Shown here in pieces: positions 1 through 13,900 of a stretch of DNA of 64,000 nt (its first letter is position 1; every line of letters begins with the position of its first letter). The position numbers and the translations under genes are program-made. The DNA lies in contig NC_081135.1 of NCBI RefSeq assembly GCF_958295425.1, forward strand, positions 23,010,180 through 23,074,179, written 5' to 3'. The notes beneath the pieces were generated by a model. The model had not been told where the DNA came from and searched no databases. It worked only from the letters and a program-made list of their open reading frames with translations. This stretch comes from Solea solea. Its lineage: Eukaryota > Chordata > Actinopteri > Pleuronectiformes > Soleidae.

Positions 1-35
1 AGGGGATAAAGAGGATGAAAGGCTTGTATTTATGT

Positions 36-56
36 AGGAGGAGGAGGAGGAGGAGG
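36..56. repeat. (AGG)n microsatellite
   Basis: Seven perfect AGG units. Confidence 0.95.
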
Positions 57-1549
57 TAATGTTGGTCAAGAGACCTGCAGTTTCTAACAAAAATTTTGTG
101 TTTAGTTAATTCAATACAGTCTTAAACAAAGCACTTTTCCTTCCTCGGATTCACGCTCCATAAAAAATGATGAACAGCGGAGTTCAGTGGAAGAATCAAT
201 AATATGTATTGATTCTGTATGTAATATAATATGTATGCTTTTTTTTTTTTAGTGTCATATGGATATTTCTTAGATGATGGAAACGTTGTGAAGCAAATGT
301 TTCTCTTGATTTAACGTAAAAACAAAGATGGCCTTTGTTTTTACTATCTGATTCACAGCTCATCACACATACAGGTTTTCATTAGCCCTTGTGTGCTTTG
401 GAAAATGACTGCACCAGCAGAGCTTTGAGCATTTTCACAACATACAGTCGGGTAAAGGATTTACAGTATGCAGTAAACTATGCATGACTACACAAAAGTA
501 GTCACACAGGCATCAAGTAGCTGGGGGCTGATGCACTTTCCTGCGGCATCGTACATCCACAGCAGCTCAGTGGTTTTGTAACTGTGGTGGTGGAGTCAAA
601 TGAATTAAACAGTTTGATAGTTTGCTTATTCACCAGGCTTTTACTGAAATTTGGCATTGTTTCATCCAGTCATGCATTCAGTGCTTCTGTACCTGAGCAC
701 GTAAGACATCTACATTGTGTCTACAAATGTAACTTTTTTGTGACAGCTATATTTTCCATAGTATATTCCTTGATGTTTTGATTTTCAGTGTCGCCATGTC
801 GTATAATGATATTACCAACTGAGCTGTTCAGTTTAATGTTAGTCTGCACCACCAGGCATTTATTGGACAGGACTGACCATCTTTTTTAATACATGGTCTA
901 CGGCTAAAATGTGTTATGTAACATGATGGCGACAATAGATAAATCTTAGAGAAGATAAAGTTTAAAAATGAGCAAGGGTTACGCAGTCAACAAAGTTTAA
1001 GTGACACAGATGCTTATTTCCAGGATGTATTGCCACAGGTCTAATGTTACATCTCTACAGTAGCTGTGTTCCACTTTCTATATATTATGTGGGCCCGTCT
1101 CTGTTCTGTGGCATCAGCAGTCTGTGAGGCTCTAAGAAGTCTAAGAATAGCTAAATTTCTTCCCTGCAGATACAGTTGTGACTGAGCAACCTTGGCTGAT
1201 ATCATACTGTGCTATCTGTCCTTTAGGAAGGGGGAGGCATAAAACTCTGACTACTGAGTAGTAGCCACACCCCTCTGCTCTGTCACATAGAGTTGTAAAC
1301 ACCTCACTGTCTCTGTACACAAACACCCACAACCTCATGTTAGTTAGTCTAATTGCAATTTTTTATTTGCCACTACTTTTCTCTTAATGTTAAACATGGA
1401 ATTATTTATTCTGTCAAGACAATAACTAAAGTTCTAGTGTTATCGTTGGAGTAGTATTTAGTTGGTGCAGTATTATCAGTGAGGAGGTAAATTGAGTGGC
1501 TCATATAACAATTGGACCATAGAAATAATTGCTTTAAACATTCAAACCA

Positions 1550-1660
1550 ATCCAATTAACTTTATTTGTATAGCACATTTAAAAAGCACATGGTTGCCAA
1601 AGGGCTATACACACCACCTGAAGACTAAGAATACACTTAAAATCATTAAACACAGAAAGA
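1550..1660. repeat. Teleost dispersed-repeat fragment
   Basis: Contains aactttatttgtatagcaca and a downstream aaagggctatacacacc, a motif pair that recurs in fish repeats. Similar pieces at 16660-16780 and 38590-38660. Confidence 0.5.
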
Positions 1661-1859
1661 AAGAAAAATATTAAAAGACACAGAACAAAGACCACACAAT
1701 TCTCATGTCAGTTTAAATTCCAAGGTGTAAAAGAGAAGAGAGCGAGAAGGCGAAATTGTGACAAGCCCCTCTTCTTCTTTTCATTGATCCTATAGTTTTT
1801 CCTTGAAGACACAGTCTACAGTATTGTATAATTGTAAAATATATGATTTCCCCATCTAG

Positions 1860-1924
1860 AAATGCCGGATAAAAAGAACATGAGCAACAACTCCTTTGCT
1901 TCCATCTCCAAACATCAGAATAAG
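1860..1924 (+). CDS. RAPGEF4: RAPGEF4 exon: linker between first cAMP domain and DEP
   Basis: Acceptor ctag before 1860, donor gtaatt after 1924. Two split-codon bases, then 21 codons beginning MPDKKN, matching the human IPDKEN linker. The fish linker is longer and poorly conserved. Ends in phase 0. Confidence 0.75.
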
Positions 1925-4900
1925 GTAATTTCATTTGTTCATTCATTACTACAAAATTAACTTAATGCCATGCAGTGCTGCCACATGTCATAAAAGACAG
2001 AGAGGGACTGTGGGGTTGAGACAGTGCTGGTGCTTATTTGTCATTGCTTGAATTTACTGTGACATGCATGTTTTACTGGTTGCAGCAGTTGGAAATCAGC
2101 ACGAACTGAGACGTTTGTTTAAAGTTGGTCTAAGTATAAATACGCTGGCTGGAGCTCTAGTCTTCATCCTGTGCAGTTCCTGTCCCACCTTTCTCCCTCT
2201 GTCGTTTCCTGACTGCTGGGCTGATAACGTGGCACAACAGTAGATTTATGTTACTTTGTTCTTTGTTCCTACGGATAATTCCATCACATGTTTTTTTTAT
2301 GTCACGTAAGAAACTTTAATTTAATTTCACATAGTAAATAATTATTACTATATAAATCCCTGCCTTTTTGGCTACTGAGTGGACACACTGTCTAATAAAT
2401 AAACAATGAGGCTTTAAAACTGTCACATAAATGCTTAGTGTTAGCGCTGCTCTGTGACGCATGCAGAGGTATTTTAAATGTCACAACCCTGCAGTCCACC
2501 CAGTGGGGGAAAAACAAGACAACACAATATCACAATATCTATGTCCTGTTTAAACAAGTGCATGCATCACTCAGGACGATGGAAAAGCACTATTACTATA
2601 CTTTAATTCTGATGCAACACAGAAAACCACATGTTCAATTCAAATAGACAGCTAATAAACATATAATGTCAACCATGAGTCATCCAAAAGCAGTGAGAAG
2701 GAACTCCTGTGGCTCACAGTGAGAGGAAAATCTATTTATTTAACACGACTTGTTTGAATTGTAGTTGTTTTTTTTGTCATGTCATTTATTGTCACATACT
2801 TGGCTGTTTGTTGTTGGATTCCACCACTTTATTTTCACCTAGTTTGTGCGCCATTTGGTTGGAGCCTAAGTTTGACCGTTGTCCATGATGCCCTTCATTT
2901 CATTTCCTCTCATTTTTTATTTTATTTTACAGAAGTCATTCATTGAAAGCCCCGCCAAATCCCACCCTAAATGCATTTTGCAGGTAGTAAACTCGACCAT
3001 CATGTGTATGTAGGCGTCTATTATTATTACCTGACCTGTGTTTTGACTTGAATCCCTATGTGCAGGTGCCCTCGGAGAAGATCTTGCGTGCTGGGAAGAT
3101 TCTCCGTACCGCCATTCTCTGTAAGGCACCTCACATGATTCGAGACAGGAAATACCATCTGAAAACATTTAGGTTGGTTGACATTTTAATACAACGAAAT
3201 ACAAATAGTTTGGAAACACACATTACTTCATTCATTTATAACTATATATATACACATGATTAATTAATAACACATTAATGAATAACTCATCGTATATTTG
3301 TGTTGTTCCCCATATAAACTGCATAAGATGTTGTCAGTACGGTATTTTTATTGCACTACACCCAAGTTGTAAAAAATAAATGAATGCTGCAGTCGGTCGT
3401 CTTTTGGCTAACTTCCTGGGTTTATTAACTGATATAAGCCGACATATTCACAGGCAGAGAGAACAGCCTCTGACTCCTGATTGGAAAAGTTAATCAAAAG
3501 TTTTCCCTGACTGAGAAACACACGTCACTGACTAAATGATACCTTTTAAAATACAGTATGGTGCCATTTAACACATATTTTAACAATGGATTTTCCCTCA
3601 ATATATAATTAAGAGCATTAGTATGCAGTCTTTGACATTCATATTCTAAGTGAGACCACATCATGATCCCAGCCTCAGTACAGAGACCAAGACAAGACCA
3701 ATACTTTAAGAGACGGAGACCAATTCAAGATAAAGATCAGTGCACGAGAGAAATGTGTATATATTGGATGATATGTCAATATTTAAATTTTTTAAAACCG
3801 AAAATCAGAATTGGCATCAGCCTCCTTCACCTCAAACTTCCTTTAATTAAACAGCAATAAAACACAATTAGTTTTAATTGGCACTAAATCCACCTTTATC
3901 CAAACTCCATAGTTTTTGGATAAAGAGATGGATTATTCCTCCATCTCCCCCTCCCCTCAGGTAAAGAGACTGGGTGTGGATCCGCCTTCCACTTCCACCT
4001 CCATCATATCAACCGTCTCCACTCCTCTCTCACTCCTCACACCACTGTCATCATGGTCCACAGCCTTGTCACTTCCTGTTTGGATTATTGTAACTCACTC
4101 TTCTGTCTGGTCTCCCTAAAAAAAAAAAAAAACTCCATAAACTCCCACCTGGTTCAGAACTCAGCTGCTCGTATCATATGACAAACCCCCTCCATCCATC
4201 ACATCACTCCCGTCCTACAGCAGCTCCCCATCACACAACACATCAGTTACAAAATACTGCTCCTCAAACTTGCACCTCCATAACTTTCAGGTCTCCTCCA
4301 CATTTCCACTCCTGTCTGCACCCTCAGATCCTCCTCCGTCCACCTCACCTCCCTCCTGAACTCTGCAACACTGACTCCCTCACACACTTCAATCAGAATC
4401 ACATACTCCCAATGAACACACAGCACTGTTCAATTTTATTATCTCTCATTACTATATTTTATTGTATGTTATTCAATTTTTATGTTTGCATTTTTATGTA
4501 AGGTGACCTTGAGTGTCAATAAAGAAGAAGATTATAATAATAACTGTAAACTTGTACTTACTAATAGTCAGTGCACTCTCTGTGACATAGCAGGCTTCAC
4601 CAAAATTGCATTTGCATTATGTTTTATAAAACCAAAAAGCTCATATCAGACAATAAAACATTCTAACGTCTTATGTTATTGGTTGGATTTGAAGACGGAG
4701 GTTAACCATACAATCATGATTCACACAAACAAATCAGTTTTGGTCTTGACTGGTCTTAATTTAAAATCCAGAGACAAGACTGAGTAAGAAAAAGTCAGAC
4801 ATCAGATGTATTACATTACTGCCTTGTATAAAGACTTTTTTTGTTTTACTTCTAGGCAGTGTTGTGTGGGGACAGAGTTGGTTGAATGGCTAATGCAGCA

Positions 4901-7900
4901 GAGCTCATGCGTCCTCTCGCGTGCTCAGGCTGTGGGCATGTGGCAGGTGCTGCTGGAAGAAGGTGTTCTCAACCATGGTGAGACTGTGCGGTAGCAACCG
5001 TGTCTGCACACATTTACGTGAGAGACAGAGATTTTAAATTGAATTCCCACCATCTTGGTGGTTGTGTTTTTGTCACGCAGTGGACCAGGAGCTGAGCTAC
5101 CAGGACAAGTACCTTTTCTACCGCTTCCTGGATGATGAACAGGAGGATGCCCCTTTGCCCAGCGAGGAGGAGAAGCAGGAGAGCCAAGAGGAGCTGCAGG
5201 ACACGCTGCTCCTCCTCTCACAGATTGGACCTGACGCCCATATGAGGATGATTCTGAGGAAACAGTAAGACTTTCTTTCAAGCTGTAATCTTTGAAGCAA
5301 TAAAGTGAATCAATGGGTTGCTATTTAAAGTATATTTATGTTTTGCAGTCCATCTGAAAGAACAGCAGATGATTTGGAGATCATTTATGAAGAGCTACTC
5401 CATATAAAGGCTTTATCTCATCTGTCCACCACTGTGAGTAGAACTTCTCTGTCTTCAGTGTGTCCACCGTGTCTCCTGTGGTGAAGAAAGCTAAGTTTAG
5501 CTCCTTAACATGTTGTCACTTTATGATTAGAGGAGCAGGTGCAAACATGCAAACACACACTGCTGCAGTCTATATGATCTCACCTTAGTCTCTCACTTTT
5601 TGGATACATATTCTGCAGGTAGAACAATCCATTTGTTGTTTTTATGTAGAATAACCCACATATGTGTTTTGGCAGAACTTTTTGCTAACTCCACGTTCCA
5701 CCACTGTGGAAAAGGAATGTATTGCGATATTGATCCTCCTGCATTATGAGTCTGGTTCCTCTGCTTGCACAGGTAAAAAGGGAACTGGCAGGAGTGCTGG
5801 TCTTTGAGTCCCATGCAAAGACAGGAACGTTGTGTAAGCATTTTTGATAAAATACCTGTTGTGATTCATAACTGCATGATGGAGTCAATATTAACCCAAC
5901 AGATCCTAGATTCTGCTTTGTTTGAGGCCTTTCTTTCTTTCTTTCTGATGCAATCTATATTCTCTCCCAGTGTTCAGTCAAGGTGAGGAGGGCACGTCAT
6001 GGTACATTATTGTGAGGGGCTCAGTCAATGTTGTCATCTATGGAAAAGTAGGTATTTATTCCAATAAGATCATTAACATTGTGAAAGCATCATGACTTTT
6101 ATATTGCGTGTGCTGTGCTCCTCAGGGTGTTGTTTGCACGCTTCATGAGGGAGACGACTTTGGGAAGTTGGCTCTCGTCAACGACGCCCCCCGTGCTGCT
6201 TCCATTGTCCTGCGAGAAGACAACTGTCACTTCCTGAGAGTCGACAAGGAGGACTTCAACAGGATTTTGAGGGTCAGTGGGTGTTAGACATGTACTGATG
6301 TTGTTGCAGCAACTGTACAGCAAAAAACACAACACTATTGCCCTCTGTTGGCCAAAACTCCGCAATGCAGCCATGAATCTTTCTTTAGAGAGCCCTCTAC
6401 ACCAATTTGCTTCGTCATAAATATGAAATATGGTGGTAATGACTTGTGTTAAGTCAGGCTAGATGTATGTGGAAGACTTGGGGAATGAGATGGAACATCA
6501 GCATTGTTACATGTGACCTGTGTGACGCTCCAGCATGTCTGTACAGATCATAAAGAACCAATAGATCTGGTGACTGTTAATAACATGAAAACTTACTCAG
6601 TAGTGAATGTTTACCCTCTAAATGGCTTCAAAATATATGTTATGGGAGTGTCATTAAAATGACATTACATATATCTCATAATATAATTTACATTCCGTAA
6701 AATATAAGCTTTTATCGCTGCGCCATCTGCACCAATGTAAACATTTAACATGTCACATACATTTTATTTGTATCTGTGGAAACATAAGGAACTCCATCTA
6801 TAGGCGCATGTGAGAAATACTTTCAAAAGAGTAACAGCTTATTCAAAGTGCAGTTCATGTGTCCCTAGTCTAAATAATTATACAGTAAGAGCAAAGCATT
6901 GTCTCACTTTCAAAAATGAATGTGTCCCATCTGTTAGATTATAGCACTATATTCACTCCATTACATGTTTTCCAGTCTCAAAACAACCCAGCCCATTACA
7001 ATGAGCCTTTTGTTGCAAAGGTCAGTGTGGGTGTGTGGTGACTGTTTCAGTGGTCAAACCGTCTAATCCAATCTGCTCCGTGGCCAAAGCACAGTATATC
7101 TGCAAAAGGAACAATTACAGTCAGTTCTGGTTCACAGAGTGGAAAGTCAAACTTTACTACTATTATAAGATGATTGTGTGATAGTGTGTGAACACGGCAT
7201 TCACTTTATGATATGCCATTTACACTTACACACCACTGTCAGATCATTAAAACAGTATGACACAACTGTTTTTGCGTATATTAAATTGTCATGGATGTCC
7301 TCAGCATATCAAACAATATGTGATGATATCTTGGGTCAAGCTAAATATTTATTTATTTGTGTGTGCCTGTGTGTGTAAAGGATGTGGAGGCGAACACTGT
7401 GCGTCTAAAGGAGCATGGTCAGGATGTTCTGGTGTTAGAGAAGAGCCTCTGCAGCAGTCGGACCTCGGTTCATGGAGCCTCATCCTCCCATTACAAGTAA
7501 ATACACACTCTTTCACTGTATTTAGGAGATGTAGACAGGTGCACATCATACAGCATCTTTCCACGACAATAGTTTGTTGTCTTTTATGAAGTCCCAACCA
7601 AAGAAAAAAAGACTATTCTAAGTGAGATATCAAGTAAAGTAAATCTGTATTAATATGTTGCATTTAAAAGCTCCAAATACAAGGTTCAGTGTAAAGACAT
7701 CCAATTGGTAGACTGCAGATTGTAACAAATGGAAGACTCCATGCAAAGCACACAAATACAGCAGGTGTCTCTCAGTATTTGCTCCAACTTTTCTGTGACA
7801 CTTTTTGAATATATAGTAGCCTTTTTAACAATTAAAGTATCCAGTGGTTTCTTGAAACACTTGGTAAGTGTATTTCTCAGGAAATGTTGGTCAAACAAGA

Positions 7901-10900
7901 GTAAAAGTTGTATTTCCACCTGATTTCCAGATTGTGGCTTCTCTGCACTATATGTAAAAAAGAAAATGTAGTCAAAGAAAAGAAAACTGTATATATCATG
8001 AACCTTCTCCTTGATTACATTATAAGTTCCAGCTGAATTCTGTCCATCAGAGTGACAGAATGCTTCCTCTTCATACAAGCAGCACAAGCACAGAGCAATC
8101 CCGTGAAATCACTGCACCCAACAAGTGTTATCCCTTTAGAGGCGTCTGTCACTGCACCATAATCGCTGTAATATGGAGAGACACATTAATGATAATGATG
8201 GCCCAACTCCTGGGGGTAAAAGCAGGCCTGGCAAGTCTCAATTACTTGTTCAGGGTTGCCCTCTAATCAGCTCCGCTCCTCACACGAGTGTCGAGATTGT
8301 GTTCTCTCCTGTGACAATTGCTTGTGTTGCTCACTCCTGCAATGCTGCTATCAAGTAATAAAAACAGCCCAGGCAAGATTGTGTTCATTGTCCTTCACAG
8401 AGAAGATGCCCCTACTTTTTTTTTTGGTCTTCGGTGACAGCTCTTAGGCCATGCTCCCCTTAATCCTCAGTCAGGCAAGAAAGGTTATAAATAAGATTGT
8501 TATCAACTGAAGCAATCACAGACACAAAGTTCAAGTAATACAAATCCATGGAGGGCCATAGATATGTCATTAAGAATTAAGAGCCAGTGTTTCTTGATTA
8601 GTGAAGGGTGTGTTTTCCTCTGTGTTGCTGCAGATACAAGGTAATGTCGGGGACGCCGGAGAAGATTTTGGAGCACCTCCTTGAAATGATGCGATTGGAT
8701 TCTCAGTTCACGGAGTCAGGTAGCACACTGCTCAGCATAAAACGTTCAGTATTATGACAGATTAGAGGCATCTAATTAGGGTTCGAGCACAAGGTGTGTA
8801 CAACCCTCTTGAAACCGAAAATTATTCTTCTTCTTTATTCTTCCTCCAAATAAATCGCGTTTTTGAGGCCCTGAACTTACCCCAAAACTCACCAATTTTT
8901 GCAACTGCATCGGACCTGGTGAAAAATTCCATCTATAAGTGGTTCGGGGAATGCACGTCAAAAAATTAAAGTGGGCGGAGCTAAAAACTCACGCAAAAAA
9001 CATATTAGGTCATCTGCAACATTTACAGTTTTTCATGCTGCTCTAACAGGGATCGTTGTATCCAACTAAAACTTGGTATGTGAGACCCCAGACCCGACCT
9101 GAACATGTCTTTAAAAGATGACCTCCCTACAGGAAGTACAACACCCAAAACAGGAAGTAAAGACTTACATTGTCCCATCTGCACGAAATTTGATATGTGA
9201 GTAAAGGGAACTACCCTGAACGCGTTTACGGATACGCCTTTCAGCCAACAAGAAGTCGGCCATTTTAAACAGGAAGTACCTTCTAACATTGCACAGGGAC
9301 GCCACTGAAAATAATTAGCACTGAAAATAACTAGTACCGCAAGCAGTGAATGAACGGGAGATGAGCTAGAGAAGAACAGCAGATGATTATAGCTAGATTA
9401 TATTCCCTTTAAAACCTTGTACAAATCCATATAGGTTTTGAGTTTTCTGGTTAAGATCAACGAACACTTGGAGCAGTATCAAAAGGTGCCAAGTCTACAG
9501 TAACAGATCAGTGCAATTTGTTTTAAAAGATGTCCACATCTTTAAGTTCAAAGCACTAACTTGTCAAAATAACACTCACTGAAAAAAAAAAAGTCAACCA
9601 TAAAGTTAAGAACAAAAGTTTTACTTGATATAAAGAAGGCAATAAATACAAGTTTTCAATGTCAAACATTACAGGCTGAAAGTAGCAGTGTCTGTACACC
9701 ATCACCATCTACAAGTGATGTGATTTACACTACAAACCTGTCCATTCCAATCCTTTTTTCGGAGGAAAATAAATGCATATCACGACAGGCCGAGTCACAA
9801 AATCAGATGGATCCTTGTCTGATTTTGGAAACTGCACAGCTATGGTATGCCAATCAGTCAGGATCTGTGGCCAGATTTCCTCACACACAGAGAAGAAGGG
9901 GAAGGACGAAATGCCTTACCATGTTACGAGTCGACTCAATTTACCTTGTTCTCTGTTGTGTGAAAAAGACCCAGCTCATAAAATCTTGACTGATTTAAAA
10001 ATTGAGCAATTAAATAACTCAAACATCGATGCTGTTGGGTCATGCAGAGGGCTTGCGATCTTTTACAGACTGAAACAGGCTGAGGTAGCAGTGTCTGTAT
10101 TTTAGTGTGGTGATACATCACATGTACAGTGTTTTGTTATGTGTGGTTGTGGGTCAGTGGGGACAAGGCGGGTTAAAGTCCATTTAAAAAAATAAAATTT
10201 AAATCTCGGTGACCGTGTCCTGTTGGGCAGAGTGACGTAGCAGCCATTGAGGCATGTGTACAGTTTGGCAAGGTCCAACATCTAAGAAGAAAATAAGAGT
10301 CAGCACACTTTAGTATTAAGTAAATATGGATTAATCATATTGAGTACCATCTGAAAGAACACACCTGAAGACATCCCGTGGAAAAGGTCGGTTCATCTTG
10401 GGTGAAGTCCTCGTCGTAGAAGGGTCGGTTCATCTTGGGCGAAGTCCTCGTCATAGAATGGTCGGTTCATCTTGGGCGAAGTCCTCGTCATAGAAGGGTC
10501 GGTTCATCTTGGGCTAGGTCATCACTGCAGCCATCCAGGGTGGGACTTCTCCAGGTCGTGGTGTCCAACATGGAGTCCTCTGATCCAGGAATGCGCTGCA
10601 GCCTTCATCTCTTCAAAACAAGGAAGAATTGGATAAGTCACAAGAAAAAAAAAAAAAAGGGTAAACAAATGACAAATCTTCAGGTAGCTCACCTGGTCAA
10701 GTGTGACAGGTCCTCACATCCAGTCAGAGCTCACCGATGGATGTCCTCCCTAACCTATACCTGCCTTTCTTGTCCTACACTGACAGTTACATGCAATCTT
10801 TGCCAGCCATTTGAGATGATGTTAACCCCAATGTCTTGGTTGGCTGCATGAAAAACTGTAAATCTCCCAGTTGCCCAGACAAACTGTCCTTCTGATTCCA

Positions 10901-13900
10901 TAGCCTCGCCACAAAAAGATCCTCTGCTGAAACCCTCATTTTGCTAAGCATGAAATCAATTCCACTTTCCGGTCCTCAGATCTCATTTTCTCTCCCTGCA
11001 GCCTTTCAACAGCCATTGCTGTTGTAACATCTGCAAGAGACAGCAGTTTCACAATTAAGAGCTTCTCGTGTGTTTAGCAAGACGTGGCACCAGAGTATTG
11101 ACAAAGCAGACACCTGAAAATGCTTGACCCCAATTTAAACAAATGCTTCACAATCTGCAAGTGATGTGATTTACACTACAAACCTGTCAATTCCAATCCT
11201 TTGTTTCGGAGGCAGATAAATGCATATCACGACAGGCCGAGTCACAAAATCAGATGGATCCTTGTCTGATTTTAGAAACTGCACAGCCATGGTATGCCAC
11301 TCAGTCAGGATCCGTGGCCAGATTTCCTCACACACACAGAGAAGAAGGGGAAAGACGAAATGCCTTACCATGTTACGAGTCGACTCAATTTACCTTGTTC
11401 TCTGTTGTGCGAAGAAGACCCAGCTCATAAAATCTTGACTGATTTAAAAATTGAGCAATTAAATAACTCAAACATCGATGCTGTTGGGTCATGCAGAGAG
11501 CTTGCGATCTTTTGCATGGTTTCCCAAACATTTAGAGGTCAGGTTACTGACCCCAAGAATGTCAAACTCAAAGATTCTTTTGTCCTAAACTGATGAACCA
11601 TTTGGGTAAATTAGATCAAGCATTTAAAAGGTGTTTACATTGTTAGTAGTCTAATGAAACTTCTAACCAAACACATGAAGATGCAGTGAATCAGGATACG
11701 GCTACCTTTAGCAGATGCAACAGCAGCAGTGGGTGGTGGAAGGCTGCAGGGAGAAAAAAATTGATATGGAGACAAGTTGGAGGAATCATTTAATGCACAG
11801 CTCAACAAGAGTTAAAGCGGAGAGAAACTTTAGGGCAAGTCTACAAAAATCAGAGGAGGAACTTCGCCAACACATCTAAGAGATAGCAGTTTCTCATGCA
11901 ACCAACCAAGACATTGGGATTAAGCATCTTACTAATGACTCTACAAGCTGCCTAAATTGTGAAATTTAAAAGAAAGTCATGGGTAATAACTGACTCCAGA
12001 CACTTGTTCGCTGAAATAGCTAGTGTATGGTGAGGTGTTAACACTATGCTCTATCAAAAATCCCACTTTGGGCAAGCCATAAAGTCCTATCATTTCAACC
12101 AGCTGCCAGCTTCGCCAATAAGAGGCAAAAGACCACTTGAGTTTACACGTTTACATGATCACTGTTAACCACAAAGCTCCAGACACCAAGTCAATCCAGG
12201 AAACAAATCAAATAACAAAAAATAAATTAAAAGCTGCAGCTGCTCACTCCTGCTATAAGAGGGTACTTGCACAACAGTCTTTAACATGCTGTCTGAATTT
12301 GGCTCACAGAATAAAGGTTTTATTTCAAGCCGTATCGAAACATAAAAAGTTCAAACATTTGGCGCAACTTTCACTTAAATAGCTGTCTCTGCCAGGTTTG
12401 TGTCCTCCTAAAGAAAAGAAACGCGCTCTAATCCTGCAACCTACAATCTAATTTTTGAAAGAAACTATGCAGGATAGCCCTGCATGCCTAAGGCGAGTAA
12501 CGCATAGTTTTGCAGGGGAAGATAAAAATCCCCTGCTGGGAGGCCTCCCAACATGACGCGCAAAAAGACTATGAACACAAAGGTTCAACTCCTTTAGAGG
12601 GAAATAAACTTGGCAGAGTGAGACAAGTCAGCATTAATATTGAATTTGAGTTAGCGACTACAAAAGGCTGATGGCAGTGTGTAAATTTTAAGACTTAAAT
12701 GGATATCCAAAGTGTGCTAACAAATGCCAGATTTAAAGTATATCATAACATTATCCATGGGCTGAATAACAACTACAATCTAATGTGACTACACTTGCAT
12801 ATAAATCAAAAGTTTAGCGCCATAATCAAAGCAGGAACCAGTTATCTTATCAAAGCAATTACCAGTTGAGAATAAAGGAAGACCTGGTATAGCAGCACTT
12901 TGAAAGAACTTTAGACAACCTACAGTAAACGTTGATGCATTTACTACATGATTCATTAGCTTCCACGTTTGTCAACAGTCCAAGTTGCAACTATGATAAC
13001 TGAGATTCAAGACCAAAATGAAATTTTTAAATTAAAGCCATTTCAAAATAAGGTACCAGAATTTCCTGCAGAAATCAGACCCCTCAAGACTAACCAACTT
13101 TAAAATCATCCATTTAAGTTGAGCCTAAAAAAGTGACTAAATCTGACACACAGGACAGACAGACAGAGACCAGACACACAGGACAGAAACACAGAGACCA
13201 GACACATAAGACATACACACAGAGACCAGACAGACACACAGAGACCAGACAGACAAAAAGACACACAGGACAGACAGACCAGCGTGAGAGAGACAGACAG
13301 AACAGCGAGAGAGACAGTGACACATGCCATGACAGCAGTGTGTAAATAAAGGCCTTTGCACTCAGTAACGCAAAACAAAAAAATTAGATTATTGTAATGC
13401 CATTTTGTCAGGCATTGTAAATGTTGAGATGCAAATTAACTTTATACATTGAGTGGACACAATTTACCCACAAAGATCATGTGGCAAAGGCCTTTAATAC
13501 TTACCAGAAAGGTACCTGTTACCTGGTAAACAGGTTACCTGTTTTTGAAAGAATTTGAATTTGCTTGTTGTCTAATTGGTGTGCATCTTACCAGTGTTGC
13601 AGCATAAATTTTGTGCGCCTTTCTGGTGCAGTAAAGTCAATTGGAGTGTTAGTCTTGGTCTGATTAACGTCAGTCATCACACATACACACACACACACTC
13701 AACCAGGAAAACTTTGTAGGAAAAACAGATCAGAAATGATAGACTGGCATAAGCACCAAGACCGAGTACAGTCATGACACAGTGGCCATGAAGAATCAAG
13801 ATTCAGGTCAGAGCAGGTATAGTAATGGCACGGCGGCCAAGCAAGAGAGAAAAACTGCACTTAACATTTGAATTTTACCGAAACTAAAACGCAATCTAAT

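Larger units (their letters stand above)
1..1859. other. RAPGEF4 intron, window edge to first visible exon
   Basis: AT-rich. An (AGG)n microsatellite lies at 36-56 and a teleost dispersed-repeat piece (tttatttgtatagcaca) near 1550-1660. No RAPGEF4 upstream exon or other coding signal seen. Confidence 0.7.

Noticed and set aside
4178..4501. 107-codon + frame
   Set aside because: Off-frame reading of an L2-like LINE end.
7686..8087. 133-codon minus-strand open frame
   Set aside because: AT-rich composition, no recognisable family and no splice or promoter context.
10435..10851. 138-codon + frame
   Set aside because: It runs through the 37-bp minisatellite and a poly(A) run, against the strand of the coding-like relics; no protein pattern.
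13106..13378. Open frames of 60-90 codons on both strands
   Set aside because: They are translations of the degenerate ACAC/CAGA satellite.
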